Source: Anomaloglossus baeobatrachus (Eukaryota; Chordata; Amphibia; Anura; Aromobatidae). Taken from it: a stretch of 64,000 nucleotides of DNA. A model generated the notes under the pieces. It searched no databases and had not been told where the DNA came from. It was given only the letters and a program-made list of their open reading frames with translations. This document shows, piece after piece, positions 23,428 through 34,418 of this stretch (its first letter is position 1; the number at the start of each line of letters is the position of its first letter). The stretch covers positions 216,662,128 to 216,726,127 of the forward strand of contig NC_134358.1 in assembly GCF_048569485.1 (NCBI RefSeq), given 5' to 3'. The position numbers and the translations under genes were made by a program.

Positions 23428-26400
23428 GTAAAATATATATTATATAAAAAGAAAAAACAATTTTTTTTTTCCCCTCCCACGTTGTGTAGTTACTGCCTAA
23501 AGCCTGCTTTACACGTTGCAATTTCGCATATGATATCTTATGCGATTTGCAACGCCCTCATCGTATGTGTTGCACGTTTAATTTGTTAAACTTGCCGCAC
23601 AAACGATTAACCCCTGTCACACGTACTTACCCGTCCATACGACCTCGATGTGGGCGGCGAAAGTCCACTTCCTGGAGTGGGAGGAACGTTCGGCGGCAGG
23701 CGGCCAATAGAAGCGGAGGGGCAGAGATGAACAGGACGTAAACATCCCGCCCACCTCCTTCCTTCCGCATTGGCGGCTGGAGCCGCAGGACGCAGGTAAG
23801 ATCTGTTCAATGTTCCCGGGGTGTCACACACTGCGATGTGTGCTGCCTCGGGAACATTGCACAACAGCACGTTCAATTCATGAGGAATAAACGACGTGTA
23901 TGTGATGAACGGATTTTCGTTCAATCGCACGTACCTGTCACACACTACAATGTACCTTACGATGCCGGATGTGCGTCACTTACGACATGACCCCGCCGAC
24001 ACATCGAAAGATATATTGTAGTGTGTAAAGCCAGCTTTAGGCCCCCTTCACACGTCGGTGAAAAACACTGACGTTCTTCACTGACGTGTAAAACGCGCAT
24101 ATGTCCCTCCGTGATTCGCGGCACACGTGGGTTGTCCATGTGCAATCCGTGATTGCAAATGGACATTACTCACCTGCCTTTGCTCCTGCTGTCCATGGTG
24201 CTGAACTCCTCGGCTCTGCAGCGTCCACTCACCGCTCTCTGCAACTACTACCGGGTCAGCTGTTCCTTCTTTCATGAATATTCATGAACCGGGCAGGAGC
24301 TGCAGAGGGCACAGGCTGCACAGCGAGTCGCTGGAAAGGTGAGTTGAAAATGTTTTGATATGTCTGTTTTTTCTGGTACGTGTTTCACGGATCACACCAT
24401 AGTGTGGTCCGTGGGTCATCAGTGATGCCAGAAAAAAACGGACTTGTCTCCGTGCAGAATCACGGACACTCGTGTACGCTTCACGGAGACACGTTCAGTG
24501 AAAAATCACTGATGTGTGAGCAGACCCATTGATTATAATGGGTCTGCGTATGTCTTGATTCTGGTACGTATAAAAAAAAAAGCACAAATGTACCAGAATC
24601 ACTGACGTGTGAAGGGGGCCTAAGGCTGGGGTCACACTGGCATATAGCATTCAATTAGCTCATGCGGGAGAATTGGATGCTGCAATATGCTAATGACACT
24701 CGGCTCAAACGCCTGTTGTGAGCAGAGTCAGTCACTGATCCAGTTTTCCAGCATGCAAGAGACGAAGCAAAAGTGCTGGGAAGACAAAGATTGATTTCTC
24801 CATTGTCTGTCATATACCGCACTGCACTCATCATCAGAGTGCAGTCTGACGTTTCACACACACCCATAGACTTGTATGCATGCTTGTGATCTGATTTGTG
24901 AAGGCACTCACATCATGCTGTAAATTTATTTATTCCCCCTCCTTCTGAAACTGTATGGGGGGAGGGAATCTCAGATCTGCACTGCCCCTTAGTAAAGGCC
25001 GGAGTCACACTTACCATTTGAGTCACGTATGACTTGTGCAAGTCTCGCATCACATCACCTGGCACGGCCGCACACTCTGGACAGGAGTGTCAGATGCATA
25101 GAAATACATGGAGCCGACCCACTCCTGTCCAGAGAGCAGCTGCCGTGTTGGGTGATGCACTGCGAGACTCAGACGAGGCATGCGCGGATCAATCGCAAGT
25201 ATGACTCCAGCCTAACAGTGGTCCGAGTGTATCCGATAAAACATCGGCTTGCACTCATCCTTGTTAAATGCTCATATGAGCGAGCCCTAAGGTTAAATTA
25301 ACGTAAGCACTGGAGCTGGGAGAGCAGTTATGTCCACAATTAATCTTTATTTTTTTTTTTTCTTTCAATTTCTCTTGTCGGGCGCCCCCACCCCATCAAA
25401 CTGACCTGAGATCATGTTGAAAATGGCTCAAGTACTCTAGCACATACTGATATCAGCCTATTTGTGCAATGCACTAAAAATATGCCTGCAAGTTTTTGGC
25501 CTAAGGCTATGTTCAAAACTCTGCATCTTCCTGGTTAACAAAGATGCACTGTGTGAACATAACCTAAAAACAACTTTCTTTGTCGCTCCATTGGGAGACC
25601 CAGACAATTGGGGTGTATAGCTATTGCCTCTGGAGGCCACACAAAGTATTACACTTAAAAGTGTAAGGCCCCTCCCCTTCTGGCTATACACCCCCAGTGG
25701 GATCACTGGCTCACCAGTTTTGTGCTTTGTGCGAAGGAGGCAACACATCCACGCATAGCTCCACTTTTTAGTCAGCAGCAGCTGCTGACTATGTCGGATG
25801 GAAGAAAAGAGGACACATATAGTGTCCCCAGCATGCTCCCTTCTCACCCCACTGTATGTCGGAGGTGTTTGTAAGGTTGAGGTACCCATTGCGGGTACGG
25901 CGGCAGGAGCCCACATGCTGATTCCTTCCCCATCCCTTTTTACAGGGCTCTGGGTGAAGTGGGATTTACCGGTCTCCAGGCACTGAGACCGTGCTCCATC
26001 TACAGCCCCTGGAGAAGATGCTGGATGGAGCGGAGTACATCAGGGACATGGCCCTGCTTCCTCAAGGTACTCTGTGTCCCCGTGCATTTGGCGCTCACAC
26101 CGCAGCATGCTGGGTGTTGTAGTGCGCCGGGGGACATCAGCGCTGCGGCGCCTGTGCCATGGCCTCATTCAGCTTTGCTGAAGCAGGCTCACTTATGGGA
26201 ATTGGTCGCGCCGGCCGCTGGGACTGCGGCGCGGCTGGCACTTGTAGTGCGCCGGGGACTTCAGCGCGGCCTGCGCTTTTACGGCGGCCGCGCTGATAAC
26301 TAGAGTCCCCGGCTTTTGCGGCCTGCTTCCGTTCGTTCCCGCCCCCAGACCTGCCAGTCAGGAGAGGGGCGGGACGCTGGCCACTTCCAGGAATCGGTCG

Positions 26401-29400
26401 CGCCGGCCGCTGGCAGCGGCGCGGCTGGCACTTGTGGTGCGCCGGGGACTTCAGCGCGGCCCGCGCTTTTACGGCGGCCGCGCTGTTAACTCGAGTCCCC
26501 GGCTTCTGGGCCTAGTCTCCCTTCGTTACCGCCCACAGCCCTGACAGTCAGGGTAGGGGCGTGACGCTGCATAGAGCAGAGCTGAGAGCTGGAGTATGTT
26601 TTGCATACTCCACCCCTCTCACTGTGTGCACTGTGAATCCGGATTCCCGCACTTTCTCAGGCACGCCCACGGCTTCCTTCTCTACAAGGACACCGGCAGC
26701 CATTAGTGTCAGTTTCTGTACGATACAGAGACAAGTGTGGAAGACCCTGGCATTCTGATAGTCACACAATCGCTGTAACAGGCGTTAAGCAGCACCTGTG
26801 GTGCTAACCCCACTAGTGCAGAAGTGCACTTATAGATATGCTTGTACTATATACATTGCACTGTTTGGTCGCACGTTGTATATACCCTCCTGGATTATGC
26901 GGAGGAGTTATCAGCATATTCTCTGTGTAAAACAAAGGTGCAGAACCACATGTTTTTCTATACAGCTGGTACAGCATGTACGGCTATACGGCCGGCAGGT
27001 ACATAGACTCCCATTGTATGCACTAATGGCCAGGGGATGAGGACGGTGTCTGCAGTATTTACTGACAGTTTTTCTGAGACTATGGCTATGATACTAGAAG
27101 CCTAGCAGTCCGGACATGTCTCTCACAATATGGGCACTGTTGAATCATTGATCCATGGCCCCCCTCAGTGTGAATAACTAACAGCTCCGGGAATGTCACA
27201 CGCATCCCAGAGTCACGGCTCTGCACGGACGTCAGTCCCAGACAGCCTAAGTGGGCTCGCTATGAGCGGCCTCGGTTTCATCAGGGTCCTAACAGAAGGA
27301 CTCGCTGTGTAATGAGGCGGAAGTAGCGGCTCAGGATTCTGATCCTGAGACCGCTCTCAATCTGGATACACCTGATTGTGACGCCATAGTAAATAATCTT
27401 ATAGCGTCCATCTATAGAATGTGGGTTATTTCTCACAGCTCCTCCAGTGGAGGAGTCAGCTTCACGTATTTTTCTGGACCACTCTGCCTTCAGAGAGGCA
27501 GTCCAGGAACACCACGCTTATCCAGATATGCGCTTCTCCAAACGGCTTAGGATACACGTTATCCCTGTCCCCTGACTTGGTCAAGGACTGGACCCAATGT
27601 CCCGAGCGGCATCCTCCAATCTCCAGGCTTGTAGCTAGATCCATAGTTGCAGTGGGAGATGGAACTGCAAACTCAAAGATGCCACTGACAGACAGATGGA
27701 TCTCTGGTCGAAAGCCATCTATGAGGCTGTCGGCGCACCGTTGGCTCCGGCATTCTCTCCCTTGGGGCACTCCAAGCTATTTCAGCTTGTCTTACACAGA
27801 TTGACACGGTTACACGTACATCTGTGCCGCAGGTGGCATCCTTAACCTCTCAAATGTCTGCATTTGTTTCTTACGCGATTCAGGTTGTCCTGGACTCTGC
27901 GAACCGTGCGGCGGTAGCCTCCGCTACTCCGTGTTTTTAAGCAGAGCCTGGTCTGCTCGTTAAGTGAATGGAAGGCAGATTCTGCTTCCAAAAAAGGTTG
28001 CCTAACCAGTTGCCTTTTTCTGCTGACCGACTGTTTGGTGAGCGTTGGATGTAACCATCAAACAGTCCAGGGGTAAGGATTCATCCTTTCCTCAGCCCGG
28101 ACACAACAAACCCCAACAGAGCAAGAGGCAGTCGGGGTTTTCGGCCTTTTCGAGGCTCGGGCAGGTCCCATTTTTCCTCGTCCAATGTGGACTCAAAAGG
28201 ATCAGAGGAGCTAAGATTCTTAGCGGGCTCAGTCTCGCCCAAAAAAGCGACAGTCTGAAAACCCGCTTCCAAGGCGGCTTCCTCATGACTTGCGGCCTCG
28301 GTCGGTAGCAGGCTCTCCCGCCTTGGCGATATTTAGCTGCCATAGGTCAATGACCATTGAGTGTGAGACATTCTGTCTCACGGGTACAGGATAGAGCTCA
28401 CTTCTCGTCCTCCAACTCGATTCTTCAGAATTTCTCCACCTCCCGGCCGGGCCGCTGCTCTTCTGCAAACAGGGTGCACTCTATAGGCAGAAAGAGTGAT
28501 GACCCCCGTTCCTCTTCAGGAACAAGGTCACGGTTTTTACCCCAAATTCTTTGCGGTACCTATAACAACGGGCCGTTCCGTCCCGTTCTGGATCTAAAAA
28601 TGCTCAGCAAGCTCGTGGACACCAGGCGGTTCCGGATGGAATCCCTCCGCCATGTCATCGCCTCAAGGTCCCAAGGATATTTCCTAGCATCATTAGGCAT
28701 CAAGGATGCTTATCCACACGTGCCGATTGATCCAGAGCACTAGCGTTTCTACGCTTCGTTATAGGAGACGAACACCCTCTGTTCGTAGCTCTACCTTCCG
28801 GCTAGCGACAGTCCAACTGGTCTTCGCCAAGGTCAGGGCAGCAGTAGTCACAGTCCTGCACTCTCAGGGTCACTCTGTGGTCCCGTATTTAGACGATCTA
28901 CTTGTCAAGGCACTCTCTTAGGAAACATGCCAACACTGCCCGAACGTTGCGCTGGAGACTCTCTAGAGTTTTGGGTGGATCATCAACTTTTTAAAGTCAG
29001 ATCCGACCCCGACCCTATCGATAACATATCTAGGCATAGAGTTTCTTACTCTCTCAGCGATAGTGAAGCTGCCGCTAGACAAACAGCATTCACTACGGGC
29101 TGCAAGCTCTTCTTTAAGAACCAGTCGCACACATTGAGACGCCTCATGCACTTCCTACGTAAGATGGTAGCAATGGAGGCAGTTCCTTTCGCGCAGTTTT
29201 ACTGCGTCCACTACAATGGGACATTCTCCGCCAATGGGACGAGGAGTCGACGTCCCTCAACAGAGTCGTCGTTCTTTCTCAGGCGGCCAAGGAATCTCTA
29301 CGGTGGTGGCTTCTTCTCACCTCTTGGTCAAAAAGAAGGTCCTTCCTATCCCCGTCCTGGGCGATAGTTACGACAGACGCGAGTCTATCAGGGTGGGGAG

Positions 29401-32400
29401 CAGTTTTTCTCCACTACAGCGCTCAGGGTACGTGGACTCAGCAAGAGTCCACTCTTCAGATCAATGTTCTTGAACACAGAGCAGTGTATCTTGCCCTACA
29501 ATCCTTCCAACAGCGGCTGGAAAGCAAGCATATCCGACTTCAGTCGGACAGCTCCACAGCGGTGGCATACATCAACCACCAAGGAAGAACGCGCAACCGG
29601 CAAGCCTTCCAGGAAGTCCGGCAGGTTCTGATGTGGGTGGAAGACACGGCATCCACCATATCCACAATTCACATCCCAAGTGTGGAAACTAGGAAGCTGA
29701 CTTCCTAAGTCGCTGAGGTGTGGCCGAAAGAGTATGGTCTCCTCACCCGGACGGGTTTCAGGAGATCTGGCGCCGCTGACAGAGGCCGGACGTCGATCTA
29801 ATGGCGTCACGGCACAACAACAATGTGCCAGCTTCATGGCACGGTTTCACAATCATCGAGCTCTGGCGGCAAACGCCTTAGTTCAGCATTGGTCGCAGTT
29901 CCAGCTACCTTAGGTGCCACCTCTGGCATTGTTGCCCAGAGTACTGCGCTAGATCAAGACCGACTGCGGCCGCGCCATCCTCGTCGCTACAAATTGGCCG
30001 AGGATGTTGTGGTACTCGGTTCTGTGGTGCCTCACGGTAGGCTAACCGGGGGCACTACCAGACCAATCAGACTGGCTGTCTCAAGGGCCATTCTTCCATT
30101 TGAATTCTACGGCCCTCAACCGGATGGTGTGGCATTGAGTCCTGGAACCTAGTGTCGTCAGGATTACCTCAGGACGTGGTTGCCACCATGAGACAGGCTA
30201 GCATACCAACGTCCGCCAAGATTGACCACAGGACGTGGAAGATGTTCTTATCTCGGTGCTCGGCGCAGGGTGTTTCTCCCTGGCCGGTTGCATCGTCTAT
30301 GTTTCCTTCCTTCCTGCAATCTAGGTAGGAAAATGGGTTGTCGCTCAGTTCCCTTTAGGGACAAGTCTCAGCGCTATCTGTATTTTTTCAGAAACGACGA
30401 CTTCCTCAGGTACGCACGTTCCTACGGGGAGTTTGTCTTCTCAGCACTCCGTACAAGCGGCCGTTAGAGCCCTGAGATCTGAACAAGGTTCTAATTGCTC
30501 TCCAGATGCCGCCTTTCGAGCCTTTGAAGGATGTCTCCCTTCCCGTTTTTCACGGGAAGTGGCCTTCTAGTAACGGTCTCGTCTCTTAGGAGAGTTTCCG
30601 AGCTAGCAACGCTCTCATACAAACTCCCTTCCTGGTCCTTCACCAGGACAGGGTAGTTCTGCGTCCGGTTCCGGAATTTCTCCCTAAGGTGGTATCCCAT
30701 TTTCATATCAATCAGGATATCACCTCACCTTCTTTGTGTCCTCGTCCAGTCCATCAATTTCAGAAAGATTTGCATCTGTTGGTTCTGGTGAGAGCACTCA
30801 GGTTCTACTTCCCGCATGGCGCTCCTGCGCCACCCGGATGCACTCTTTGTCCTTGTCGCTGGTCGGCGTAAACAGTCGCAAGCTTCCAGATCCACCCTTG
30901 CTCGGGGGCTCGAGGAACCAATTCTTGAAACCTACAGTTCTACTGGGCTTCTGGTTCTCTCAAGGCCGAAGGCCCATTCTACCAGAGCCGTGGGTGCATC
31001 CTGGGCATTACGGCACCAGGCTACGGCTCAGCAGGTGTGTCAGGCACCCACCTGGTCGAGTCTACTTACTTTTACCAAGCATTATCAGATGCATACCTAC
31101 GCTTCGGCAGACGCCAGCCTAGGTAGATAAGTCATTCAGGCGGCGGTTGGCCACCTGTAGGAGAGGGCCGTTTGACGGCCCTATCATGAGGTATTCTTTT
31201 ACCCACCCAGGGATTGCTTTTGGACATCCCAATTGTCTGGGTCTCCCAATGGAGCGACAAAGAAGAAGGGAATTTTGTTTACTTACCGTAAATTCCTTTT
31301 CTTCTAGCTCCAATTGGGAGACCCAGCACCCGCCCTGTTTTCTCGGGGTTTTTCTGTTTTTTCGGGTACACATGTTGTTCATGTGGTATGGTTCAGTTCT
31401 CCGATGTTTCCTCGGATTGAATTGGTCTTTAAACCAGTTATTGGCTTTCCTCCTTCTTGCTTTGGCACTAAAACTGGTGAGCCAGTGATCCCACTGGGGG
31501 TGTATAGCCAGAAGGGGAGGGGCCTTACACTTTTAAGTGTAATACTTTGTGTGGCCTCCAGAGGCAATAGCTATACACCCCAATTGTCTGGGTCTCCCAA
31601 TTGGAGCTAGAAGAAAAGGAATTTACGGTAAGTAAACAAAATTCCCTTCTTGTGCAGTTTACACATTTGCGTTGAACAGCATCCGTTGCATTGCGTTGTG
31701 TGACGGATGCAACGGATGCGTTGCATATAGTGGCGCAACGGATCGTACAAAACGGAGAGCCTTTTTTTTTTTTTTTTTTATATTTTTCCTTCTTCTTTAC
31801 AGTTTTACCGGCAGCAGACTATTGTGAACGATCAGATGAGTGCTCTCACATGCTGGCGAACAATCGATCAGCTGATCGTTTGGCCGCCGAGAATGTGTGC
31901 GGGGGGGGGGGAGGAGTGGGTGGAGCAGAGCGGGCCATGGCGTTGAGGATTGTGTGTGTGTGTGCACACAGTGCGGGAGGGGGCAGAGCCAAGCGGTGAA
32001 GTGTTGGGCTCCCTGCACACGTAGCGAGGGTAAATATCGGCAAAGCATTTTGCTTGGTTACTTGATATTTACCTTGGTTACGGGTGCAGGGAGCAAGAGA
32101 GCATGCGCAGTGAAATCCTACGGATTGCGCTGCTCAAAAAAGTTACATGCTGCGTTCCTCCCGCCCGGCGCAGCGTCAAAATAACGACGCTGCGTCGTCC
32201 AGCGGATGCAACGTTGACACTTGCGTTAGTGCGTCGTCCATACAAGTCTATGGAGAATAGCGCAGTGCGTTAACTGACCGCTATTTTCCATAGTGAAGGA
32301 CTGCGCTGAACGCAAGTGTGAAAGTACCCTTAGACAATTCCTCCAAAAGGCCAGGTTCCAGGAGTTCTTCTAGCTGGGATTTTGCAAGTAATTGAGTACA

Positions 32401-32593
32401 ATGTTTGTGTCCCCCATTCACCCTTTTCAAGATACAATGTATATATTTATATTTATCTTTTCTGTAGACTCCTAAAAGCAAAGCCACAATCCTCAAGCTA
32501 TGCAGCATCTGCCTCTACCTGCCACAGGAACAGCTCACCCATTGGGCGGTTGGCACCATTGAGGATCACCTTCGCCCATACATGCCCGAGTAA
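18634..32593 (+). CDS. C6orf62: C6orf62 orthologue, five coding exons, 229 aa
   Basis: Coding exons: 18634-18762, 20348-20524, 21753-21875, 23033-23167 and 32468-32593, giving 690 bases = 229 codons plus TAA. The protein starts [20 protein letters not shown] and contains [55 protein letters not shown] and ends [12 protein letters not shown], which I recognise as C6orf62 (XTP12). Length equals the human protein as I recall it. Every intron is GT-AG and phase 0. The start has A at -3 and G at +4, a strong Kozak context. Residues 6-27 are highly basic ([17 protein letters not shown]); there is no signal peptide or membrane segment. Molecular function is unknown; I believe Pfam lists the family as a DUF. 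Intron 4 is the longest (9.3 kb) because of a DIRS element and MITEs. The gene looks intact and under constraint. Confidence 0.97.
18763..20347 (+). other. Intron 1
   Basis: Contains the 46-bp VNTR at 19121-19355. The rest (19356-20347) shows no recognisable element. It ends in a long T-tract and CCCCTCTTAG acceptor. Confidence 0.9.
19121..19355. repeat. Intronic VNTR, ~46-bp unit, five copies
   Basis: CCTAGGTGACGGGGCAGGCC recurs at about 19131, 19177, 19222, 19268 and 19314 (spacing 45-46), joined by CCGCTTGGTCC and CCGCACT stretches. Copies are nearly identical, so copy number may vary between individuals. Confidence 0.93.
20348..20524 (+). CDS. C6orf62: C6orf62 coding exon 2 (residues 44-102)
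   Basis: Acceptor CTCTTAG|AAA, donor CGCAGG|GTAAGG. 59 codons, KKSSALFEV to APRYQSMRR, phase 0 at both ends. Confidence 0.97.
20704..21566. mobile_element. Large MITE in intron 2, TA-flanked
   Basis: Starts AAGGTCCAGTCACACTAAAC and ends with the near reverse complement TTAGTGTGACGGGGCCTT, flanked by TA (20702-20703, 21567-21568). Inside, a block with GCGCTGGCTCCCTGCTCTCC and ACACATCGGGTTAATTA is tandemly repeated about twice (21005-21200), and GGTAAATATCGGGTAACCAA appears as inverted copies. No coding capacity. Superfamily unclear. Confidence 0.75.
21753..21875 (+). CDS. C6orf62: C6orf62 coding exon 3 (residues 103-143)
   Basis: Acceptor TTTTATAG|GAT, donor GTTTTG|GTAAGT. 41 codons including [20 protein letters not shown], phase 0. 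Confidence 0.97.
21943..22502. mobile_element. Harbinger-like MITE in intron 3, same family as 7529-8119
   Basis: Starts GGGGCACTTTGCACACTACG and ends GTAGTGTGCAAAGGGCCCC, with flanks TAA (21940-21942) and TAG (22503-22505). It shares the GTGCGTCACTTTCGATTTGA block and the CGCCCACCACCTTCCTTCCG core with the copy nested in hAT. The rest of intron 3 (22506-23032) shows nothing recognisable apart from a long T-rich tract before the acceptor. Confidence 0.82.
23033..23167 (+). CDS. C6orf62: C6orf62 coding exon 4 (residues 144-188)
   Basis: Acceptor TTCTATAG|GCC after a strong pyrimidine tract, donor TTGCAG|GTTAGT. 45 codons, [12 protein letters not shown] to FIDRQHLQ, phase 0. Confidence 0.97.
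23385..23425. repeat. (TG)n microsatellite, about 20 units
   Basis: Uninterrupted TG dinucleotides in the first part of intron 4. Confidence 0.95.
23500..24036. mobile_element. MITE in intron 4, diverged relative of 7529-8119
   Basis: Ends AAGCCTGCTTTACACGTTGC and GTGTGTAAAGCCAGCTT are inverted, with CTA (23497-23499) and TTA (24037-24039) outside. It shares the CCGGATGTGCGTCACTTACG block and a GGACGTAAACATCCCGCCCA core with the other two family members. Confidence 0.75.
24040..24620. mobile_element. MITE in intron 4 with GGCCCCCTTCACACGTC ends
   Basis: Starts GGCCCCCTTCACACGTC and ends GACGTGTGAAGGGGGCC, perfect 17-bp inverted termini. It abuts the preceding MITE directly, so the two inserted side by side or one into the other's target. 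Non-coding. Confidence 0.82.
24621..25290. mobile_element. MITE-like element in intron 4 with TAAGGCTGGGGTCACAC start
   Basis: The left end TAAGGCTGGGGTCACACTGG is typical of amphibian MITEs; the right end is poorly defined, perhaps GAGCGAGCCCTAAGG near 25290. A smaller MITE (24996-25212) sits inside. No coding capacity. Confidence 0.45.
24996..25212. mobile_element. 217-bp MITE, TAA-flanked, nested
   Basis: AGGCCGGAGTCACACTTACC at the left and the near-complement AGTATGACTCCAGCC at the right, with TAA on both sides (24993-24995, 25213-25215). An inner inverted pair (CTCTGGACAGGAGTG / CACTCCTGTCCAGAG) makes a second hairpin. Confidence 0.75.
25502..25566. mobile_element. Very short (65-bp) inverted-repeat element or MITE relic
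   Basis: TAAGGCTATGTTCAAAACTC pairs with TGTGTGAACATAACCTA; the inner GATGCA/TGCATC arms complete a hairpin. It lies immediately left of DIRS copy A. Confidence 0.55.
25575..31651 (+). mobile_element. DIRS-type tyrosine-recombinase retrotransposon, copy A, old fossil in intron 4
   Basis: The left terminus TTCTTTGTCGCTCCATTGGG and right terminus ending GGTAAGTAAACAAAATTCCC are the same as in copies C-E. The internal complementary region near 31225-31325 is the reverse complement of left end joined to right end, the hallmark of DIRS elements. In order: gag-like remnant (about 26.9-28.3 kb), RT/RNase H remnant (28.3-29.7 kb) and tyrosine recombinase remnant (about 30.2-31.1 kb). It is badly broken, with well over twenty lesions, and is the most diverged of the five copies. 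It lies in the sense orientation of C6orf62. No target duplication, as usual for DIRS. Confidence 0.92.
31652..32334. mobile_element. MITE remnant adjoining DIRS copy A
   Basis: TTTACACATTTGCGTTGAAC at the left is inverted at the right as AACGCAAGTGTGAAAGTACC. GCGTTG/CAACGC-rich arms surround a middle with GGTAAATATCGGCAAAGC. The outer left end probably lies at or beyond the DIRS junction, so DIRS A may have landed in it. Confidence 0.6.
32468..32593 (+). CDS. C6orf62: C6orf62 coding exon 5 (residues 189-229 and stop)
   Basis: Acceptor TTTTCTGTAG|ACT. 41 codons from [20 protein letters not shown] to RPYMPE, then TAA at 32591-32593. Confidence 0.97.
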   Translation, partial: TPKSKATILKLCSICLYLPQEQLTHWAVGTIEDHLRPYMPE

Positions 32594-33720
32594 GGTTGTG
32601 ACCAGTCAAACTGGGAAGATCAGTTAATTATTTTTTTTTTTTCTTATCCAATATCAAGAAGAATATGGACTCATGCTCAGAACACTTGTACGTTGTGAAC
32701 CTTCATGCTGGATAATTTTTGTATTTTTATTTTCTTTCATCACTTTGTACCTGACCTTTTTTTCCATAAATTTTTTTTTTTTTTTTTATTTAATTTGCAT
32801 GGACCTTGTGAAAGAGAGGATGTTCTGAAACATCTATGCTTTAGCCTTGTAAAATGTGAAATGATGGGACTTTGGCACACTGAATCAAATGTATCAGAAA
32901 GCACAAGGTATTATTTGTTTTGGTGGTCTTCCCATTTGCACTGGTCATATCCCCCTAACAAAGTTTCTAATGTTAGACTATAATTGTAAGGGTGAAATAT
33001 GAAAGTAAAAGGTATAAAAGCTTCACTGCTTTACCAAACTATGAAAGCACTATCTGAATGGCTTCAATGAAGCATGGATTTGCGGCAGTAAATAAAGGCT
33101 GGCCTTGAACCGATGACGAAATCCTGGTAATTCAGCATTTGCTTTCATACCTTAGTTCTTATTGCAGGAATGAGACAAAGTGTTCAGGCACTTGACATTT
33201 TTGATCTCTTCTCCCAGTTGCTGCATACAATCTGCATTTCCCACTGTGGGTGCATTAACATTAATATAGTCTAGATGTCTGCAGTGGCTATATTAAATGT
33301 AAGTCAAGTACTTGGGAACACTGTGGAAAACACGCTGTGGACGGAGGAAATGAGGCACAAATCTGCTGGGATCTGGGCAGTTATTACTTTTTCTAGAGTA
33401 AAGTAATACTTCGATAATAGTAAACCCACGGTGGGTTCTGGAAACCTAAGTTATAAAGCAGTTGCAAACTGTAATTGAAAGTTGAAGCGTGCGGAGTTGG
33501 ATAAGGATATTTTTATTTTGTGCAATGAAAATAAGGTTGACTACTGTATTGTATTGAAGGAAAGCTTTGCTCAAAGGGTTTCAGTACCTTTTTGATTAAA
33601 CTTGTATAGGCCTGCTCCCGTTGGCTAATACTAGTGCTTACCTGGTTTCAATTTGTATCTAGCTTTTGTTTGAAATTGGATTACATTGAAAATCGAAAAT
33701 AAACAAGCTTAAATCTCCAT
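32594..33720 (+). other. C6orf62: C6orf62 3' UTR
   Basis: AT-rich, non-coding, free of transposon ends, lying between the stop codon and the poly(A) signal at 33698. An earlier AATAAA at 33091-33096 could give a shorter form. The extent is inferred from signals, not from transcripts. Confidence 0.65.
33698..33703 (+). promoter_or_regulatory. Poly(A) signal, probable end of C6orf62
   Basis: AATAAA followed about 20 bases later by a GT-rich stretch (TGTTGTCTGTCTTTTGTG), a standard cleavage/polyadenylation arrangement. Confidence 0.65.
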
Positions 33721-33790
33721 GTTGTCTGTCTTTTGTGCAGTTGTTTGTTTTTGTTTTTTTAAGCAATCCAATGATTATGCAAGTTTTTAA

Positions 33791-33991
33791 CCCCCTTTAA
33801 CGACGTTGGACAAGTATGTTCTAGAAGGCAAGTAATTCCTGACCTAGGACTTTTAGCTACTGCCTGGCAATTACATAGGCACTGGCGCTATGCTGGAACA
33901 ATCGCCACTAGGCACTCAAGTTTTCCCAACAGTTGAGCCTTGGATCTCACAGCCAGGGACTGCCCATGCCATCCCTGGCTGTTTAACCCCC
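33791..33991. mobile_element. Left part of a TTAA-target DNA element, interrupted
   Basis: TTAA (33787-33790) is followed by CCCCCTTTAACGACG, like the starts at 41558 and 57282. The element is cut at 33992 by a Harbinger-like MITE; its continuation resumes after 40727. Piggybac- or Kolobok-type from the TTAA target, not proven. Confidence 0.5.
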
Positions 33992-34418
33992 TTAGGTTAT
34001 GTGCCCACGGGGAAAGTGTCCTGCGGTTATATCCGCAGGAGCTCCCAGAAATCCGCAGCACAACTTTGTCGGTTTCAATGCTGCGGAATGTCCTGCGGAT
34101 ATGTTGTGGGCATTCTGCATTGAGGATACAGTACCATGGCTTCGGCACTGCATCCCCAATGCAGAACAAGTGCTGAGTGATTGGGGCGTTCATACTTACC
34201 TCCATCGGCCGTGTCTGTCAGCGTCTGCACTGTGCAGGAGAAGGTGGGCGGGCCTGAACTAGCTCTGGCTGTCACATGATCGGAGCTCGTGCAGGCTCCA
34301 CCCACCACCTCCTTCCTGTACCTGGCTCCACCGTGCTCCTGTGCACCGGGCAGAGGAAAGTGACTCCGGGTGTGTGCTATCAAGGCAGGTAAGTATGGGA
34401 CCAAGGCAGGTAAGCCTC

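Noticed and set aside
32594-33720. A further coding exon after the C6orf62 stop
   Set aside because: Full expected length of 229 aa is reached at 32590, and the sequence downstream is AT-rich without conserved coding blocks.
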